DNA from: Orientallactaga sibirica
Lineage: Eukaryota > Chordata > Mammalia > Rodentia > Dipodidae
NCBI GenBank assembly: GCA_036365145.1
Contig: JAEOAD010001365.1
Span: forward strand, 766,501 to 830,500
DNA length: 64,000 bases
Direction of reading: 5' to 3'
The translations under genes and the position numbers were made by a program. Below the pieces are notes generated by a model. It was not told the DNA's origin, made no database searches, and saw only the letters and a list, made by a program, of their open reading frames with translations. Of the stretch, positions 10,268 through 20,129 are shown one piece after another; position 1 is the stretch's first letter; each line of letters starts with the position of its first letter.

Positions 10268-10282
10268 TAAAAGAAAGAAAGA

Positions 10283-10484
10283 GGGATGGAGAGATGGCTT
10301 ACTGGCTAAGGCGATTGCCTATAAAACCAAAGAACCCAGGTTTGATCCCTCAGGACCCACGGAAGCCAGATGCACAAGGTGGCCCATGAGTCTGGAGTTT
10401 GTTTGCAGCAGCTAGAGGCCCTGGCATGCCCATTCTCTATATGCCTTTTTCTCTCTCAAATAAATAAAAAAAATTTTTTTAAGA
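10283..10484 (+). mobile_element. B2-like SINE
   Basis: GGATGGAGAGATGGCTTACT to CTCTCTCAAATAAATAAA. Confidence 0.92.
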
Positions 10485-10499
10485 AAAAAGAAAAGAAAC

Positions 10500-10606
10500 A
10501 AGCACCAGAGTGGTGGCACAGGCACTTAGGAGGTGGTAGTAGATCAAGAATTCAAGGTCAGCCTGGCTACATTTCAAGACCCTGCCTCAAAAAACCAAAG
10601 AAACAT
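10500..10606 (+). mobile_element. B1 SINE, decayed
   Basis: GTGGTGGCACAGGCAC then TTCAAGGTCAGCCTGGC; central part missing. Confidence 0.65.
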
Positions 10607-10902
10607 AACAAACCTCTTACTGGTTTCCCACTGTGCTGAGAATAAACCTCAAGAGGTTCCCCATCACCCACAATTCCCATGTCACCTGCTCTGCCCTCAG
10701 TCCTCACCTCCCAGCTTAAACTGCTCAGCCACAGGGCCCTTGTATTCTAGACATACACTGTACCATGTACACTCGGGAGACTGTCTCACTTAGTTCCCTC
10801 TTAAAGCCGATTAGTCCAGAAAACCATGTGGTTGCTTCTGCCACAGAGCATCTGTATCATGAGTATCCCTCTGGTTAGGCTGATTTGCACTGAGTCTTTG
10901 AT

Positions 10903-11020
10903 GTTTTGAGACAGGGTCTCATGTAGGTCAGGCTGGCCTTAAACTTGATAAAGTATGGAGCCTGGCCTCTTGCCTCCACCTTCCAAGTGCTGGGATTCCG
11001 GCTTGCATCACCAGAACTTG
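10903..11020 (-). mobile_element. Old B1-type SINE
   Basis: GAGACAGGGTCTCATGTAGG to GTGCTGGGATTCCGGC. Confidence 0.7.
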
Positions 11021-11373
11021 TGTATGTATTTATGGCCAGCTTTCCTTATCATGCACAGACTTCAAGGGACTGGGTACTTTGCTTTCTCTGTTGCTCATAG
11101 CACTGCAAATGGAATTTGCCTGTAGCAGGGAGCCACTAAATGTGTGCTGCACAAATGGGGTTCATCTAGAAAATGTGAACAAGATACCTACCTCACTGGA
11201 TACTGTGCACACCAAGAGCTTACATCAAAAACCAGTCTACACTCAACATTCACCCCTCCATCCCCATTATCCCTGGCCTGCCTGGACAGGCCTTGGCCAG
11301 CCCCTCACTGAGGTCCTATGTGACTACCAGGGAGGCTTCATGTATCAGACTGCCTCTTGGGGGTTGCCCTTAC
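11021..11373. other. Intron downstream of coding exon 8
   Basis: SINE-free, 353 bp; no element recognised. The intron side of the PDZ exon donor is at 11369-11373. Confidence 0.5.
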
Positions 11374-11648
11374 CTTCGGGGTGTGCCATCGTCGAAGGGT
11401 GGGATGATGACCACCTTCACGGTGACAGAGGTGCGTAGCAGGTCGATCATCTGGTCATGGGTCAGTGTGACCACAGCCACCTTGCAGATTTCCACCAGCC
11501 GGCTGCCTTGCCGGAGGCCGGCCTGCCAGGCAAAGCCATAGTCCTCCACTTCAGCCACCGTCCCATCGTACTTTACATGGAAGCCCAGCTGACCGAGCCC
11601 GTTCCGCCGCAGGGTCATGTCTACAGTTTCCCAGCCGTTAGTCATCAC
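11374..11648 (-). CDS. Sipa1l3: Sipa1l3 coding exon 8 (PDZ domain)
   Basis: This 275-bp exon begins [17 protein letters not shown] and holds nearly the whole PDZ domain: the ligand-binding loop GLGQLGFHV, then [38 protein letters not shown] and [11 protein letters not shown]. Acceptor gcccacag|GTGATG; donor CGAAG|gtaagg, ending in phase 2. The PDZ domain is expected to bind C-terminal peptide ligands at junctions or synapses, by family knowledge. Confidence 0.97.
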
Positions 11649-12006
11649 CTGTGGGCAGCAGGTGGGATGCAGTCTTAACCGTTTATTTGGGGTGGCTCCT
11701 CTAGCAATACAGGTCAGATTCCCCTTTCTGAGATGAACTGTGACTCCCACCTGCCCTCTAGGTAGCGCCAGGGTACCAGAAGGGCGAGTCTGGTTCCAGC
11801 CCAGGTTCCTGCTTTCTGGAAGAATGTGTACATGTCATTCTGTGGCTGATTATCAGAGACAACCCCAGTTGTGGGTAGTGTTCTCCAAACATTTTTGGTC
11901 CCCCACTCCCCTTATGTCTGATGGGACTATACATCTTAGCTGCTCTGGTCTGGTGCATGAGCTATGAGCAGAACAGGCATAACCTCTTGGCTGTGGTATT
12001 AATTTA
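11649..12006. other. Intron upstream of coding exon 8
   Basis: Nothing recognised besides the acceptor tract at 11649-11665. Confidence 0.5.
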
Positions 12007-12091
12007 TTCTGAAGCACTAAGGGTGACAGAACCCAGGGCCTTGTCCATGCTAGGCAAGTGCTCTACTACTGAACCACACCCCAGGCCCTCA
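12007..12091 (-). mobile_element. ID-like SINE
   Basis: AACCCAGGGCCTTGTCCATG, CTAGGCAAGTGCTCTACTAC and CCACACCCCAGGCC: clear reversed ID head. Confidence 0.75.
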
Positions 12092-12129
12092 CTGATTGAT
12101 TCATGCCCTAGCCCCTTACTGACAGATTC

Positions 12130-12291
12130 TTTTTTTTTTGTTTGTTTGTTTTTTTGAGGTAGGGTTTCACTCTAGTCCAGGCTGACCTGGAATTCACTAT
12201 GTAGTCTCAGGGTGGCCTCGAACTTTTGGCAATCCTCCCACCTCTGCCTCCCAAGTGCTGGGATTAAAGGCGTGCGCCACCACACCCAGCC
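12130..12291 (-). mobile_element. B1 SINE
   Basis: TSD TGACAGATTCTTTT (12119 and 12294). Tail contains TTTG repeats. Confidence 0.94.
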
Positions 12292-12308
12292 TTTGACAGA
12301 TTCTTTTA

Positions 12309-12500
12309 AAAATTGTTTTAGTACTTATTGAGAGAGAGAGAGTGAGTGAGCGAGAGAATGGGCACGCCAGGGCCTTCACTCACTAACTCCAGATGTGTGT
12401 GCTACCATGTGCATCTGGCTTATGTGAGTCCTGGGGAATCAAACCTGAGTTTTTGGCTTTGCAGGCAAGCACCTTTACTGCTAAGCTGTCTTTCTAGCCC
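12309..12500 (-). mobile_element. B2-like SINE
   Basis: GAGAGTGAGTGAGCGAGAG tail; a few bases missing around the ACTCACTAACTCC segment. Confidence 0.88.
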
Positions 12501-12617
12501 CTCGCTGGTAGATTCTAAGCTAGCTCTACCACTGAGTCACTGACCTTTCACTTTTGATCCTTCTCAGCCTTCTGAGTAGTTGGGGTTACAGGCCAGTGCC
12601 ACCAGGACTACTTGGCT
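12501..12617 (-). mobile_element. B4-like fragment (B1+ID)
   Basis: AGCTCTACCACTGAGTCACT (ID) then GAGTAGTTGGGGTTACAGG (B1). Confidence 0.55.
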
Positions 12618-12734
12618 GGGTTATTTAATTGCCAGTGCTAGATTACATAGGCCTTTGGGCACTGCCAATGAGACCAATACTATTCTAGATGGTGGTGTCT
12701 GCCTAGACAGCTAGAGTCTAGCACTAGAACAACA

Positions 12735-12812
12735 TGAAGTAGAGCCCCTTCCTGAGGACTGAACCCAGGGCCTGTGACATACCAAGTACCTACTTGCCAA
12801 TGATCTATGCTT
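12735..12812 (-). mobile_element. ID-like SINE fragment
   Basis: GGACTGAACCCAGGGCCTGT and a decayed remainder. Confidence 0.55.
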
Positions 12813-12815
12813 CCA

Positions 12816-13064
12816 TTTTTTAAATATTTTATTTTATGTTATTATGTATTTATTTATTTGAGAGTGAGAGCAAGAGAGAGAGAGACAGCAGAAGAGAGAG
12901 AGGCAGATAGAGAATGGGTGCACCAGGGTCTTCAACTGCTGCAAACGAATTCCAGATGCATGTGCCACTTTGTGCATCTGGCTTACATGGGTCCTAGGGA
13001 ATCAAACCTGGGTCCTTTGGCTTTGAAGGCAAGTGCCTTAACTGCTAAGCCATCTCTCTAGCCC
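12816..13064 (-). mobile_element. B2-like SINE
   Basis: Full length, with ATTTATTTATTTGAGAGTGA tail and CCATCTCTCTAGCCCC head. Confidence 0.92.
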
Positions 13065-13065
13065 C

Positions 13066-13220
13066 TCCTTTATTTTGTTTTTTGAGGTAGGGTCTCGCTC
13101 TAGCCCAGGATGACCTGGAATTCACTATGTCATCTCAGGGTTATCTTGAACTCACAGTGATCCTCCTACCTCTGCCTCCCAAGTGCTGGGATTAAAGACG
13201 TGCACCACCACACCTGGCTT
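13066..13220 (-). mobile_element. B1 SINE
   Basis: GAGGTAGGGTCTCGCTCTAG to GCACCACCACACCTGGCT. Confidence 0.92.
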
Positions 13221-13221
13221 C

Positions 13222-13352
13222 CATTTTTTTTTCTTCTCGTTTGAGTCTGGGTCTTATTCTGTAGCTCAGGCTGGCCTCAAACTTGTGGCAATTTTCCTGC
13301 CTCAGCCTTTCAAATGCTAGGATTATAGGCATGAGCCATCATGCCTGGCTTC
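13222..13352 (-). mobile_element. Old B1-type SINE
   Basis: TGTAGCTCAGGCTGGCCTCA and GATTATAGGCATGAGCCATC mark an older subfamily. Confidence 0.75.
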
Positions 13353-13380
13353 AATACCTTCCTTAAAAATTTATTTACTT

Positions 13381-13536
13381 AGCTGGGCGTGGTGGCACAT
13401 GCCTTTAATTCCAGCACCTGGGAGGCAGAGGTAGGAAGATCGCCATGAGTTCGAGGCCAGCCTGAGACCACATAGTGAATTCCAGGTCAGCCTGAGCTAG
13501 AGAGAGACCCTAACCTCGAAAAACCAAAAAGAAAAA
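13381..13536 (+). mobile_element. B1 SINE
   Basis: TSD AAATTTATTTACTT / AAAATTATTTACTT (13367, 13537). Confidence 0.93.
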
Positions 13537-13559
13537 AAAATTATTTACTTGACATATAT

Positions 13560-13716
13560 GTGCATGCATATGTGTATGGGTATACCAGGGCCTCTTGCAG
13601 CAGCAAATGAACACTTTTTGGATCTGGCTTAGGCGGGTGGTTTGGGAAATTGAACCTGGGCCAGCAGGCTTTGCAAATGAGTACCTTTTTAACCCCTGAG
13701 CTATATTCCCAGCCCC
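13560..13716 (-). mobile_element. Older B2-like SINE
   Basis: CCAGGGCCTCTTGCAGCAGC and GAGCTATATTCCCAGCCCC; belongs to a divergent branch also seen at 21830 and 32928. Confidence 0.75.
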
Positions 13717-13737
13717 AATATCTTCCTTTTTAACCTC

Positions 13738-14284
13738 TCAGTACTTGTTCAATATCTTCTGGGGATAGGAGTCTGATGAAGGCAGGGATGAGTCATTATG
13801 GTCACTGAGCATCCCAGCACTGCTCAGCACAGGGTCAGCATGGAATAAGTCTTGTTCAACTAAAAACTGAAGGATTGTGGTTAAGTTAGTCTGCCTGGGT
13901 CTGAATCCTAGCTCTGCAGGCTCAATCTGAAGGATGTCAAAGAAGAAACTTAGTGGCATGGAGGTTAAAATGGGCTTGTCCTTCAAAGAAGATGGCTCAT
14001 GTCATTGGTTCCTGGCCTGCTAATTCCTTGGCAGACTTGGGGTACTGAGGCTGAGGGTAAAGGGTGGCTGTGGAAATGTGCTCTAAAAGCATGGTGCCAA
14101 CAGTGGGTATGGGGTGGCCTTGGGATGCAGTGGCAGTGAGATGATGTCACCTGCCCCAATCCCCGCCCCTGCCCCTGTTCAAAACATATGAGCTGCTGCA
14201 GAGATCTGGGGAGGTGGAGCAGCTGAGTATTTAAGGCCCACTTTAGCCTCAGTTTTCTTCTCTTTGATGTGGGAGGGCTAATGG
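13738..14284. other. Intron with GC-rich, motif-dense patch
   Basis: A MIR-like remnant lies at about 13850-13925 (GGTCTGAATCCTAGCTCTGC). 14142-14235 holds a cluster of transcription-factor-like motifs described separately. Confidence 0.5.
14142..14235. promoter_or_regulatory. Candidate intronic regulatory cluster
   Basis: Within 94 bp: TGATGTCA (CRE-like, 14142), CACCTG (14148), CCCCGCCCC (Sp1-like, 14161), CATATG (14185), CAGCTG (14220) and TATTTAAG (14228). Motif clustering alone is weak evidence; no function is assigned. Confidence 0.25.
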
Positions 14285-14447
14285 GGTCTTCCTCACTGGC
14301 CTATCCCAGGCTAGTCTTGAACTATGTAGCCAAGGATGATCTTGAACTCCTGATTCTTCTGCCTCCACCTCTGAGTGCTGGGGCACTACACCCAGGGCTT
14401 TGTGTATACTAGGTAAGACCTCTGCCAACAGAGCAACATCCCCAGCC
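14285..14447 (-). mobile_element. B4 element (B1+ID)
   Basis: B1 part CCAGGCTAGTCTTGAACTATG; ID part CCCAGGGCTTTGTGTATACT to ACATCCCCAGCC. Confidence 0.75.
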
Positions 14448-14564
14448 TCTGAATGGGGCTTTGTAAGTAAGAAGAGCAAAGTCACACAGAGGGCTGAACA
14501 AGGCTGTACATACAGCTTGTCCTTGTGAATGTCCTCTGCTGCTATTGCTATGACAGCCTGTGTT

Positions 14565-14655
14565 CAGACAGTCAGCAGTAGTACTTACAATGTGTCTTCT
14601 GTGTGCCAGATGCTGGCCTGGGTACTGAGGACATAGTGAACAAATTGTATGAAAC
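14565..14655 (+). mobile_element. L2-like fragment
   Basis: CTTCTGTGTGCCAGATGCTG and GGTACTGAGGACATAGTGAA match the common L2-type motif; weakly supported. Confidence 0.5.
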
Positions 14656-14756
14656 TACATGTCAGGTGGTGGCAATATGGCCTGGGACCACAGGAGAAGG
14701 AGTTGCAATTTAGACAGCGAGACGTCTGACCAAAGGCCTATAAGAAGGGAGGAAAC

Positions 14757-14963
14757 AGCCGGCGTGGTGGCACACGCCTTTAATCCCAGCACTTGGGAGG
14801 CAGAGGTAGGAGGATTGCCATGAGTTCATTGCCACCCTGAGACTAACTATATAATGAATTCCAGGTCAGCCTGAGCTAGAGTGAGAACCTACCTCGAAAA
14901 GCCAAAAAAAAAAAAAAAAAAAAAAAAAAAAGAAAGAAAGAAAGAAAGAAGAAAGAAAGAAAA
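14757..14963 (+). mobile_element. B1 SINE with A/(AAAG)n tail
   Basis: B1 body to 14900, then 26 A and AAAG repeats to 14963. Confidence 0.9.
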
Positions 14964-15640
14964 AGAACAAACAGGCTATGGGGTAACCAAAGAAAGAATT
15001 ACATCAAGAGAGGATAGATAGAAACACACAGTTGGAGGTGTGCGTGGCTGGAGCAGAGAGCAATGGGAAGGGCAAATCAGAGGAGTTACCAGGAGCTGAG
15101 CACTTGGGTCTCCTCAGCCAGCTGAAGGACTTTGCCTTTTACACAGAGTGACCTGAAGGTTTGGGGCACAGCAGTGAAGTGATTGGATCCCTCTGACCCC
15201 CATGTTGAGAACAGACCACAGCAAAACAAAGATGGAGGCCAGACAGATCAGAGTAGTGGGTGGGGGGATCCCATAATAATTTCAGAGGGGCCAGGTGTAT
15301 TGATGTATGACTGTAACCCTAGGTTATACAGTGAGGCCCTAATAACAAAACAAAGTAAATCCGCAGGTGGCTCATACTGAGGAGGAGGTCAAACAAGGAG
15401 GAGAAATAGCTAGAGGCTGCCTGCAAAGATGGTGTTGACAGATGGGGTGTGGGTATGAGAACCAGAGAGGCCCTCACTGATGCCATGGTCTCTGACCTCA
15501 ATAAGCTGAAGGATGGACTTGGCCCTTACTGAGACAGGAAACATGGGAGCGTGGGAGGGTCAGCAGCTTGCCTGTGACCATGTGAAAGTTTCAAAGGTTA
15601 GTTGGACAGCCCAGAAGAGATCTGAGAAAGCAGCTGAAGT
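14964..15640. other. Intron, mostly unassigned
   Basis: Contains a short B1-like remnant at 15289-15355 (GGCCAGGTGTATTGATG). Otherwise nothing recognised. Confidence 0.5.
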
Positions 15641-15642
15641 CC

Positions 15643-15783
15643 ATTTTTTTTTCCCCCGAGGTAGAGTCTCATTCTAGCTAAAGCTGACCTGGAATTCACT
15701 ATGTAGCCTTGAACTCACGGTGATCCTCCTACCTCTGCTTCCCAAGTGCTGGGATTAAAGGCGTGTGCCCTCACGCCCAGCTT
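15643..15783 (-). mobile_element. B1 SINE, 29-bp segment lost
   Basis: TSD TGAAGTCC (15635, 15784). Skips from CACTATGTAG to CCTTGAACTCACGG. Confidence 0.88.
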
Positions 15784-15837
15784 GAAGTCCCGTTTTGTGT
15801 ACGGGCACAGCAAGGTTTTAGAGTCAGAATGAGGTGA

Positions 15838-15955
15838 TGTGATTATCTGTCCCTCTCTGTGCTTCTGTTTCTATATCTTTCAAATGGAGACAAGAAGAGG
15901 ACCAACATTTGAGCTGGTGTGAGGACTATGTAAGATCATGTACTTAAACATACTC
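15838..15955 (-). mobile_element. MIR fragment
   Basis: CCCTCTCTGTGCTTCTGTTT, ATCTTTCAAATGGAGA, GTGTGAGGACTATGTAAGAT. Confidence 0.65.
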
Positions 15956-16045
15956 AATTAACCAACCATTGATCAGTGCTCATTGAACAACTACACCTGT
16001 TCTAAGCCTAAGAGATGAGGAACTGAGCAAACAGATGGAGGCTCC
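15956..16045 (+). mobile_element. L2-like fragment
   Basis: CAGTGCTCATTGAACAACTA and GATGAGGAACTGAGCAAACA. Confidence 0.45.
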
Positions 16046-16060
16046 AAGGCCTAGATCTCA

Positions 16061-16154
16061 CCTTCACCAATCTAAGAACTGACCAGGCCTGAGATTCTGC
16101 TTAGCTTCTGAGATCAGACATGGTTGCGTTCAGGATCGTGTGACTACAGACCAG
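16061..16154 (-). pseudogene. 5S rRNA-derived pseudogene fragment
   Basis: Read on the plus strand this is the reverse complement of 5S rRNA: AAGAACTGACCAGGCCTGAG, CTGCTTAGCTTCTGAGATCA, GACATGGTTGCGTTCAGG, then GTGTGACTACAGACC. It covers most of the 5' two-thirds of 5S with many substitutions, so it is not functional. No tail or partner SINE is evident. Confidence 0.8.
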
Positions 16155-16187
16155 AGCTCCTTCCTTCCTTTCCTTCTCTCTTTCTTT

Positions 16188-16414
16188 GTTTTATTTATTT
16201 GAGAGAGAGAAGAGAAGAGAAGAGAAGAGAAGAGAAGAGAAGAGAAGAGAAGAGAAGGAATACGGGCATGCCAGGGCCTCTAGCCATTTCAAATGAACTC
16301 CAGATGCATGCACCACCTTGTGCATTTGGCTAATATGGGTACTGGGCAATCGAACCTGGGTCCTTTGGCTTTGCAGGCAAGTGCCTTAACCACTAAGTCA
16401 TCTCTCCAGCCCCA
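16188..16414 (-). mobile_element. B2-like SINE with (AGAAG)n tail
   Basis: The tail expanded to a pentamer repeat at 16203-16256; body and head normal. Confidence 0.92.
16203..16256. repeat. (AGAAG)n microsatellite
   Basis: About nine near-perfect AGAAG units inside the SINE tail. Confidence 0.93.
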
Positions 16415-16529
16415 GACCTCACTTTCTAATAGGAAGTCAAAACACTGGCTTCATGGTTCCATGAAACAACATGGATTGTGAAGTCAGGGAAGTCATGGCA
16501 TATCAAGTCAGGCAAACTTGCCTGGGAAG

Positions 16530-16735
16530 CATAATTCATCCAACTGTTAAAATATGCACATGATACAGAATAGTTCTGGTTCCCAGGTTCCAGATGGGTA
16601 AACTGAGTCACACAATCTCAGTAAATTTAGGTAGTGGTCACATGGCTGGAAAGTGGCAATGCTGGGATTTGGAGCCAGGTCTTTGGACTCTGGACTCTGC
16701 TTCTAATTTCTGTGGCATATGGCTTCTCTCTGACA
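16530..16735 (+). mobile_element. MIR
   Basis: CCAGATGGGTAAACTGAGTC, GCTGGAAAGTGGCAATGCTG, GGAGCCAGGTCTTTGGACTC: one of the better-kept MIR copies here. Confidence 0.8.
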
Positions 16736-16922
16736 TGCTAGACATACCATCCTGCCCTGCAAAACTTGTCTTCCTGGCATTGACCACAGCACACCTTCCT
16801 AATGGAGCTCAAATAGCAACTAAGTTGTCACCAATCTGTGACTTTTGGTTTGGTCAAGGGTCTCTGAGCCTGAGCTGTCTACACAAGAAAAGGTAAGATA
16901 AGATACATAAAGATTTTTACCT

Positions 16923-17084
16923 TTTTTTTGTTGTTGTTTTGGTTTTTGTAAGGTTGGGTCTTGCTCTAGCCCAGGTTGACCTGTAATTCACTATGTAGTC
17001 TCAGGGTAGCCTCAAACTCACAGTGATCCTCCTACCTCTGCCTCCTGAGTCCTGGGTTTAGGGTGTGTGCCACCATGCTTGGTG
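16923..17084 (-). mobile_element. B1 SINE
   Basis: TSD GATTTTTACCTTTT (16912, 17086). Confidence 0.93.
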
Positions 17085-17116
17085 GATTTTTACCTTTTCT
17101 TTCTTTTTTTCCTACT

Positions 17117-17190
17117 GTTATTTTGGAACCCAGGGTCTCATGCATACTAGCCAAGAGCTCTACCAATGTGCACACTGAAACCTAAGGATT
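17117..17190 (-). mobile_element. ID-like SINE fragment
   Basis: GGAACCCAGGGTCTCATGCA, ACTAGCCAAGAGCTCTACC. Confidence 0.6.
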
Positions 17191-17221
17191 CAGGGTATGA
17201 TCTCTCTCCTTTCTCCCCCCA

Positions 17222-17428
17222 CTTAAAAAAATATTTTATTTATTTATTTGAAAGAGGCGGATAGAGAGAAAGAAAGAATGGGTGCTCCACAACCTCTAGC
17301 CACTGCAAATGAACTCCAGATGCATGCGCCCTCTTGTGCATCTGGCTTATGAGTGTCCTGGGGAATCGAACCAGGGTCCTTAGGCTTCTCAGGCAAATGC
17401 CTTAACTGCTAAACCATTTCCCCAGCTC
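17222..17428 (-). mobile_element. B2-like SINE
   Basis: Complete; CCATTTCCCCAGCTCCCC head. Confidence 0.9.
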
Positions 17429-17468
17429 CCCCCTTTTTGAAACAGGGCTTTGCTCTTTCTCCCCATTT

Positions 17469-17682
17469 TGGTTTTTAAAATATTTTTATTCATTTGAGGG
17501 TGTGTGTGTGGGGAGAAGCAGTTAGAGAGAATGGGTGTCAGGGCTTCTAGCCCTGCAAATGAACTCCAGATGCATGCACCACTTTGTGCATATGGCTTAC
17601 ATGGGTACTGGAGAACTGAACCTGGATCCTTAGGCTTCACAGGCAAGTGCCTTAACTGCTAAGCCATCTCTCCAGATCCCCC
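17469..17682 (-). mobile_element. B2-like SINE
   Basis: Complete, with a GTGTGTGTG interruption in the tail. Confidence 0.9.
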
Positions 17683-17689
17683 TCCCCTT

Positions 17690-17915
17690 TTTTGGAGAGA
17701 GTCAGAAAGAGTTACACAGAGAGAAAATGGGTGTGCCAGCAGCCTCTCAGCCACTGTGAATGAACTCCAGATGCGTGCACCCCCTTGTGGTCAAGTGCAG
17801 CATTGCACCCTTGCATCACTTTGCATCTGGCTAAACGTAGGACCTGGAGAATTGAACGGGTGTTCTTAGGCTTAGCAGGCAGGCACCTTAACCGCTAAGC
17901 CACCTCTCCAGCTCG
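17690..17915 (-). mobile_element. B2-like SINE, long form
   Basis: CCCCTTGTGGTCAAGTGCAG block; a single B-box region (GGAGAATTGAACGGGTGTTC). Confidence 0.9.
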
Positions 17916-17920
17916 AGACC

Positions 17921-18073
17921 CCTTTTTGATTTGTTTTGAAACAGGGTTTCATTCTAGCCCAGACTGACCTTGGCCTCACTCTGTAGCCCAGGCTGACCTT
18001 GAACTCAAGGTAATCCTCCCACTTCAGCCTCCTGAATACTGGGATTTAAAGCATTTTCCACCGTGTCTGGCTC
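17921..18073 (-). mobile_element. Old B1-type SINE
   Basis: GAAACAGGGTTTCATTCTAG to CACCGTGTCTGGCTC. Confidence 0.75.
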
Positions 18074-18085
18074 AGGGTAAGATTT

Positions 18086-18233
18086 TTTTTTTTGGGGGGG
18101 GGGTTTCGAGGTAGGTTCTCACTCTAGCCCAAGCTGACCTGGAATGAACTATGTAGTCTCAGGGTGGCCTCAAACTCACTGTGATCCTCTTACTTCTGTC
18201 TCCCATATGCTGGAATTAAAGGTGTGTGCCACC
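18086..18233 (-). mobile_element. B1 SINE, part of composite insertion
   Basis: Lies with the following B2-like fragment inside one TSD, AGGGTAAGATTTTT (18074, 18337), suggesting one composite insertion or loss of an inner TSD. Confidence 0.85.
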
Positions 18234-18238
18234 ACAAC

Positions 18239-18336
18239 ATGCACCACCTTGTTTCTACATGGGTCTTGGGGAATCGAACCTAAGTCTTTGGGTTTGCAGG
18301 CAAGTGCCTTAACTACTAAGCCACTCTCCAGCCCCA
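18239..18336 (-). mobile_element. B2-like SINE, 5' half only
   Basis: CATGCACCACCTTGTTTCTA to CCACTCTCCAGCCCC; no tail. Shares the outer TSD with the B1 beside it. Confidence 0.85.
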
Positions 18337-18371
18337 GGGTAAGATTTTTATCCAGACTGGGAGTCTCTGTC

Positions 18372-18538
18372 CTTTTTTTTTTTTTTTTTTTTTTTGTTTT
18401 TCAAGGTAGGGTGTCACTCTAGCTCAGGCTGACCTGGAATTCACTATGTAATCTCAGGGTGGCCTCGAACTTTTGGCAATTCTCCTACCTCTGCCTCCCG
18501 AGTGCTGGGCTTAAAGGTATGCAACACAACACCTGGCT
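18372..18538 (-). mobile_element. B1 SINE
   Basis: 24-T tail; CAAGGTAGGGTGTCACTCTA. Confidence 0.92.
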
Positions 18539-18541
18539 TCT

Positions 18542-18688
18542 GTTTTGGTTTTTCAAGATGGGGTCTCACTCTAGCCCAGGATGACCTGGAATTCATTATA
18601 TAGTCTCAGGGTGGCCTTGAACTCACAGTAATCCTCCTACCTCTGCCTGCCCAGTGGTGGGATTAAAGGCATGCACCACCACACCCGG
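18542..18688 (-). mobile_element. B1 SINE
   Basis: Directly adjacent tandem-like B1 in the same orientation, older (CAAGATGGGGTCTCACTC). Confidence 0.9.
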
Positions 18689-18900
18689 AAGTCTCTGTCT
18701 TTTAACATAGAAAGTTAAACCACTCATATTTATTATAGTTATTAACATAAAACTGGTTCATACTAAGCAATTTAGTTTTCTTTTATTGTACTTTGTCATA
18801 TTTTTTTCTGCTCTCTGCCTCTCCTCTATCCTCAAATAGTTCTGACTCTAGCACCTTTCTTTCACTCAGTTTTAAACCTCTCAGCACTCTGTGTGTGTAT

Positions 18901-18960
18901 GCATTGTTAAGAATTGAACCCAGGGTCTTATAAGTGATCTACCACTGAGCTATGTCCTAT
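18901..18960 (-). mobile_element. ID-like SINE fragment
   Basis: AATTGAACCCAGGGTCTTAT, CTACCACTGAGCTATGTCC. Confidence 0.65.
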
Positions 18961-19242
18961 GTCCACAGCTCCAGTTACATTTTTAGTATAAGCTTAAACT
19001 TCTATTTTCTATTAACCTCCTGGGTTAATAAGCTTCTCCTATTCTTCCCAGGTGAAGACATGCAAAGCTGCAGATCCCTGGCCTACAACTTCCCCAGGAG
19101 CAATGGGGATGGCAGGACTCACCAGCATGTGACAGTTCTGACTCGTAGGCTGATTCATATTGTAGCCTTACTGCCAGGGCCAGGGCAGGTACTTCAATGC
19201 TTCCAGAACCTTTTGCCACCCAACTGCTGAACCCACTCTTAC

Positions 19243-19819
19243 CTTCAGCCTCTGGACAATTTCCCTGATGTCTTCCATGGAGCCATCTGCAGCCTGTAGA
19301 AAGATATGGTCCCCTCGGCCATAGAAGATTTTTAGTGTGGAACAGTCTGGGGTCCAGCCAATGACATCCCCACAGTAGCAGTTGAACACTACCTCCTTGG
19401 TGCGCAGGTCCAAGAGCACCACAAACTCATTGGAAATCCCCAAAATGCAGTCAATCTCTACGCCCTGGGCATAGTCTTGAGCTGCTACCCGCCAAGCGAT
19501 GGCCCCCGCACTATGCTGCTCTGCACCTGCCCTGGCCTTTGTTTTCTCCTTCTTCTTGGAGGTCAGGGAGATGAGGTTGAACTTGCCAGTAGAGTCAATG
19601 GGAGTGTTGGAAACACAGTTTTCAGCTAGGTCCTTGAGGTATTCCTGGCGGGTCCGGGTGGCCATGGTGTGGAATTTGTCAGATTTGTGTGCAGCATTCT
19701 CAGCGTTAATCACCTTGGCCAGCAAGAAGTCTCTGAATACATCAGATTTGCGGAATGTGGTTCCATTGGGGATGGGGGGACCGAAAGGAGGAGCATCTTT
19801 GGAGCGGGTCACAGCCATG
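19243..19819 (-). CDS. Sipa1l3: Sipa1l3 coding exon 7 (end of RapGAP and linker to PDZ)
   Basis: At 577 bp this is the second-largest coding exon here. It begins (S)[17 protein letters not shown] and includes [20 protein letters not shown], the end of the RapGAP domain. It then encodes [20 protein letters not shown], the lysine-rich [12 protein letters not shown] and the conserved [20 protein letters not shown], ending EIVQRLK. Acceptor ccatcttcag|CATGGC; donor CTGAAG|gtaaga. The frame is fully open. Confidence 0.97.
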
Positions 19820-19977
19820 CTGAAGATGGAGAAGTCATTTAGATGTTGGAAGAAAAATACTAAGACTCTCTTTAGATAGAATATGTAGGGTTAACACTAA
19901 GGTTTTCCTTTTTTTGTAAAAAAAATTTATTCATATATTTATTTAAAAGAGAGAGAAGAGGCATATTATTTGTGTGT

Positions 19978-20042
19978 GTACATAGAACCCAGGACCTTGT
20001 GCATGCTAAGGAAGTTCTCTACCACTGAGGAGTGCCCCTAGC
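19978..20042 (-). mobile_element. ID-like SINE fragment
   Basis: GAACCCAGGACCTTGTGCAT, GCTAAGGAAGTTCTCTACCA. Confidence 0.65.
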
Positions 20043-20129
20043 TTTGGAATCCACTTCTTAATTAGTAAGTTGCTGGCTAACTAGATCAGAATGTTTGTTT
20101 TAGGGTAATACACACACGTGTGTGTATAT

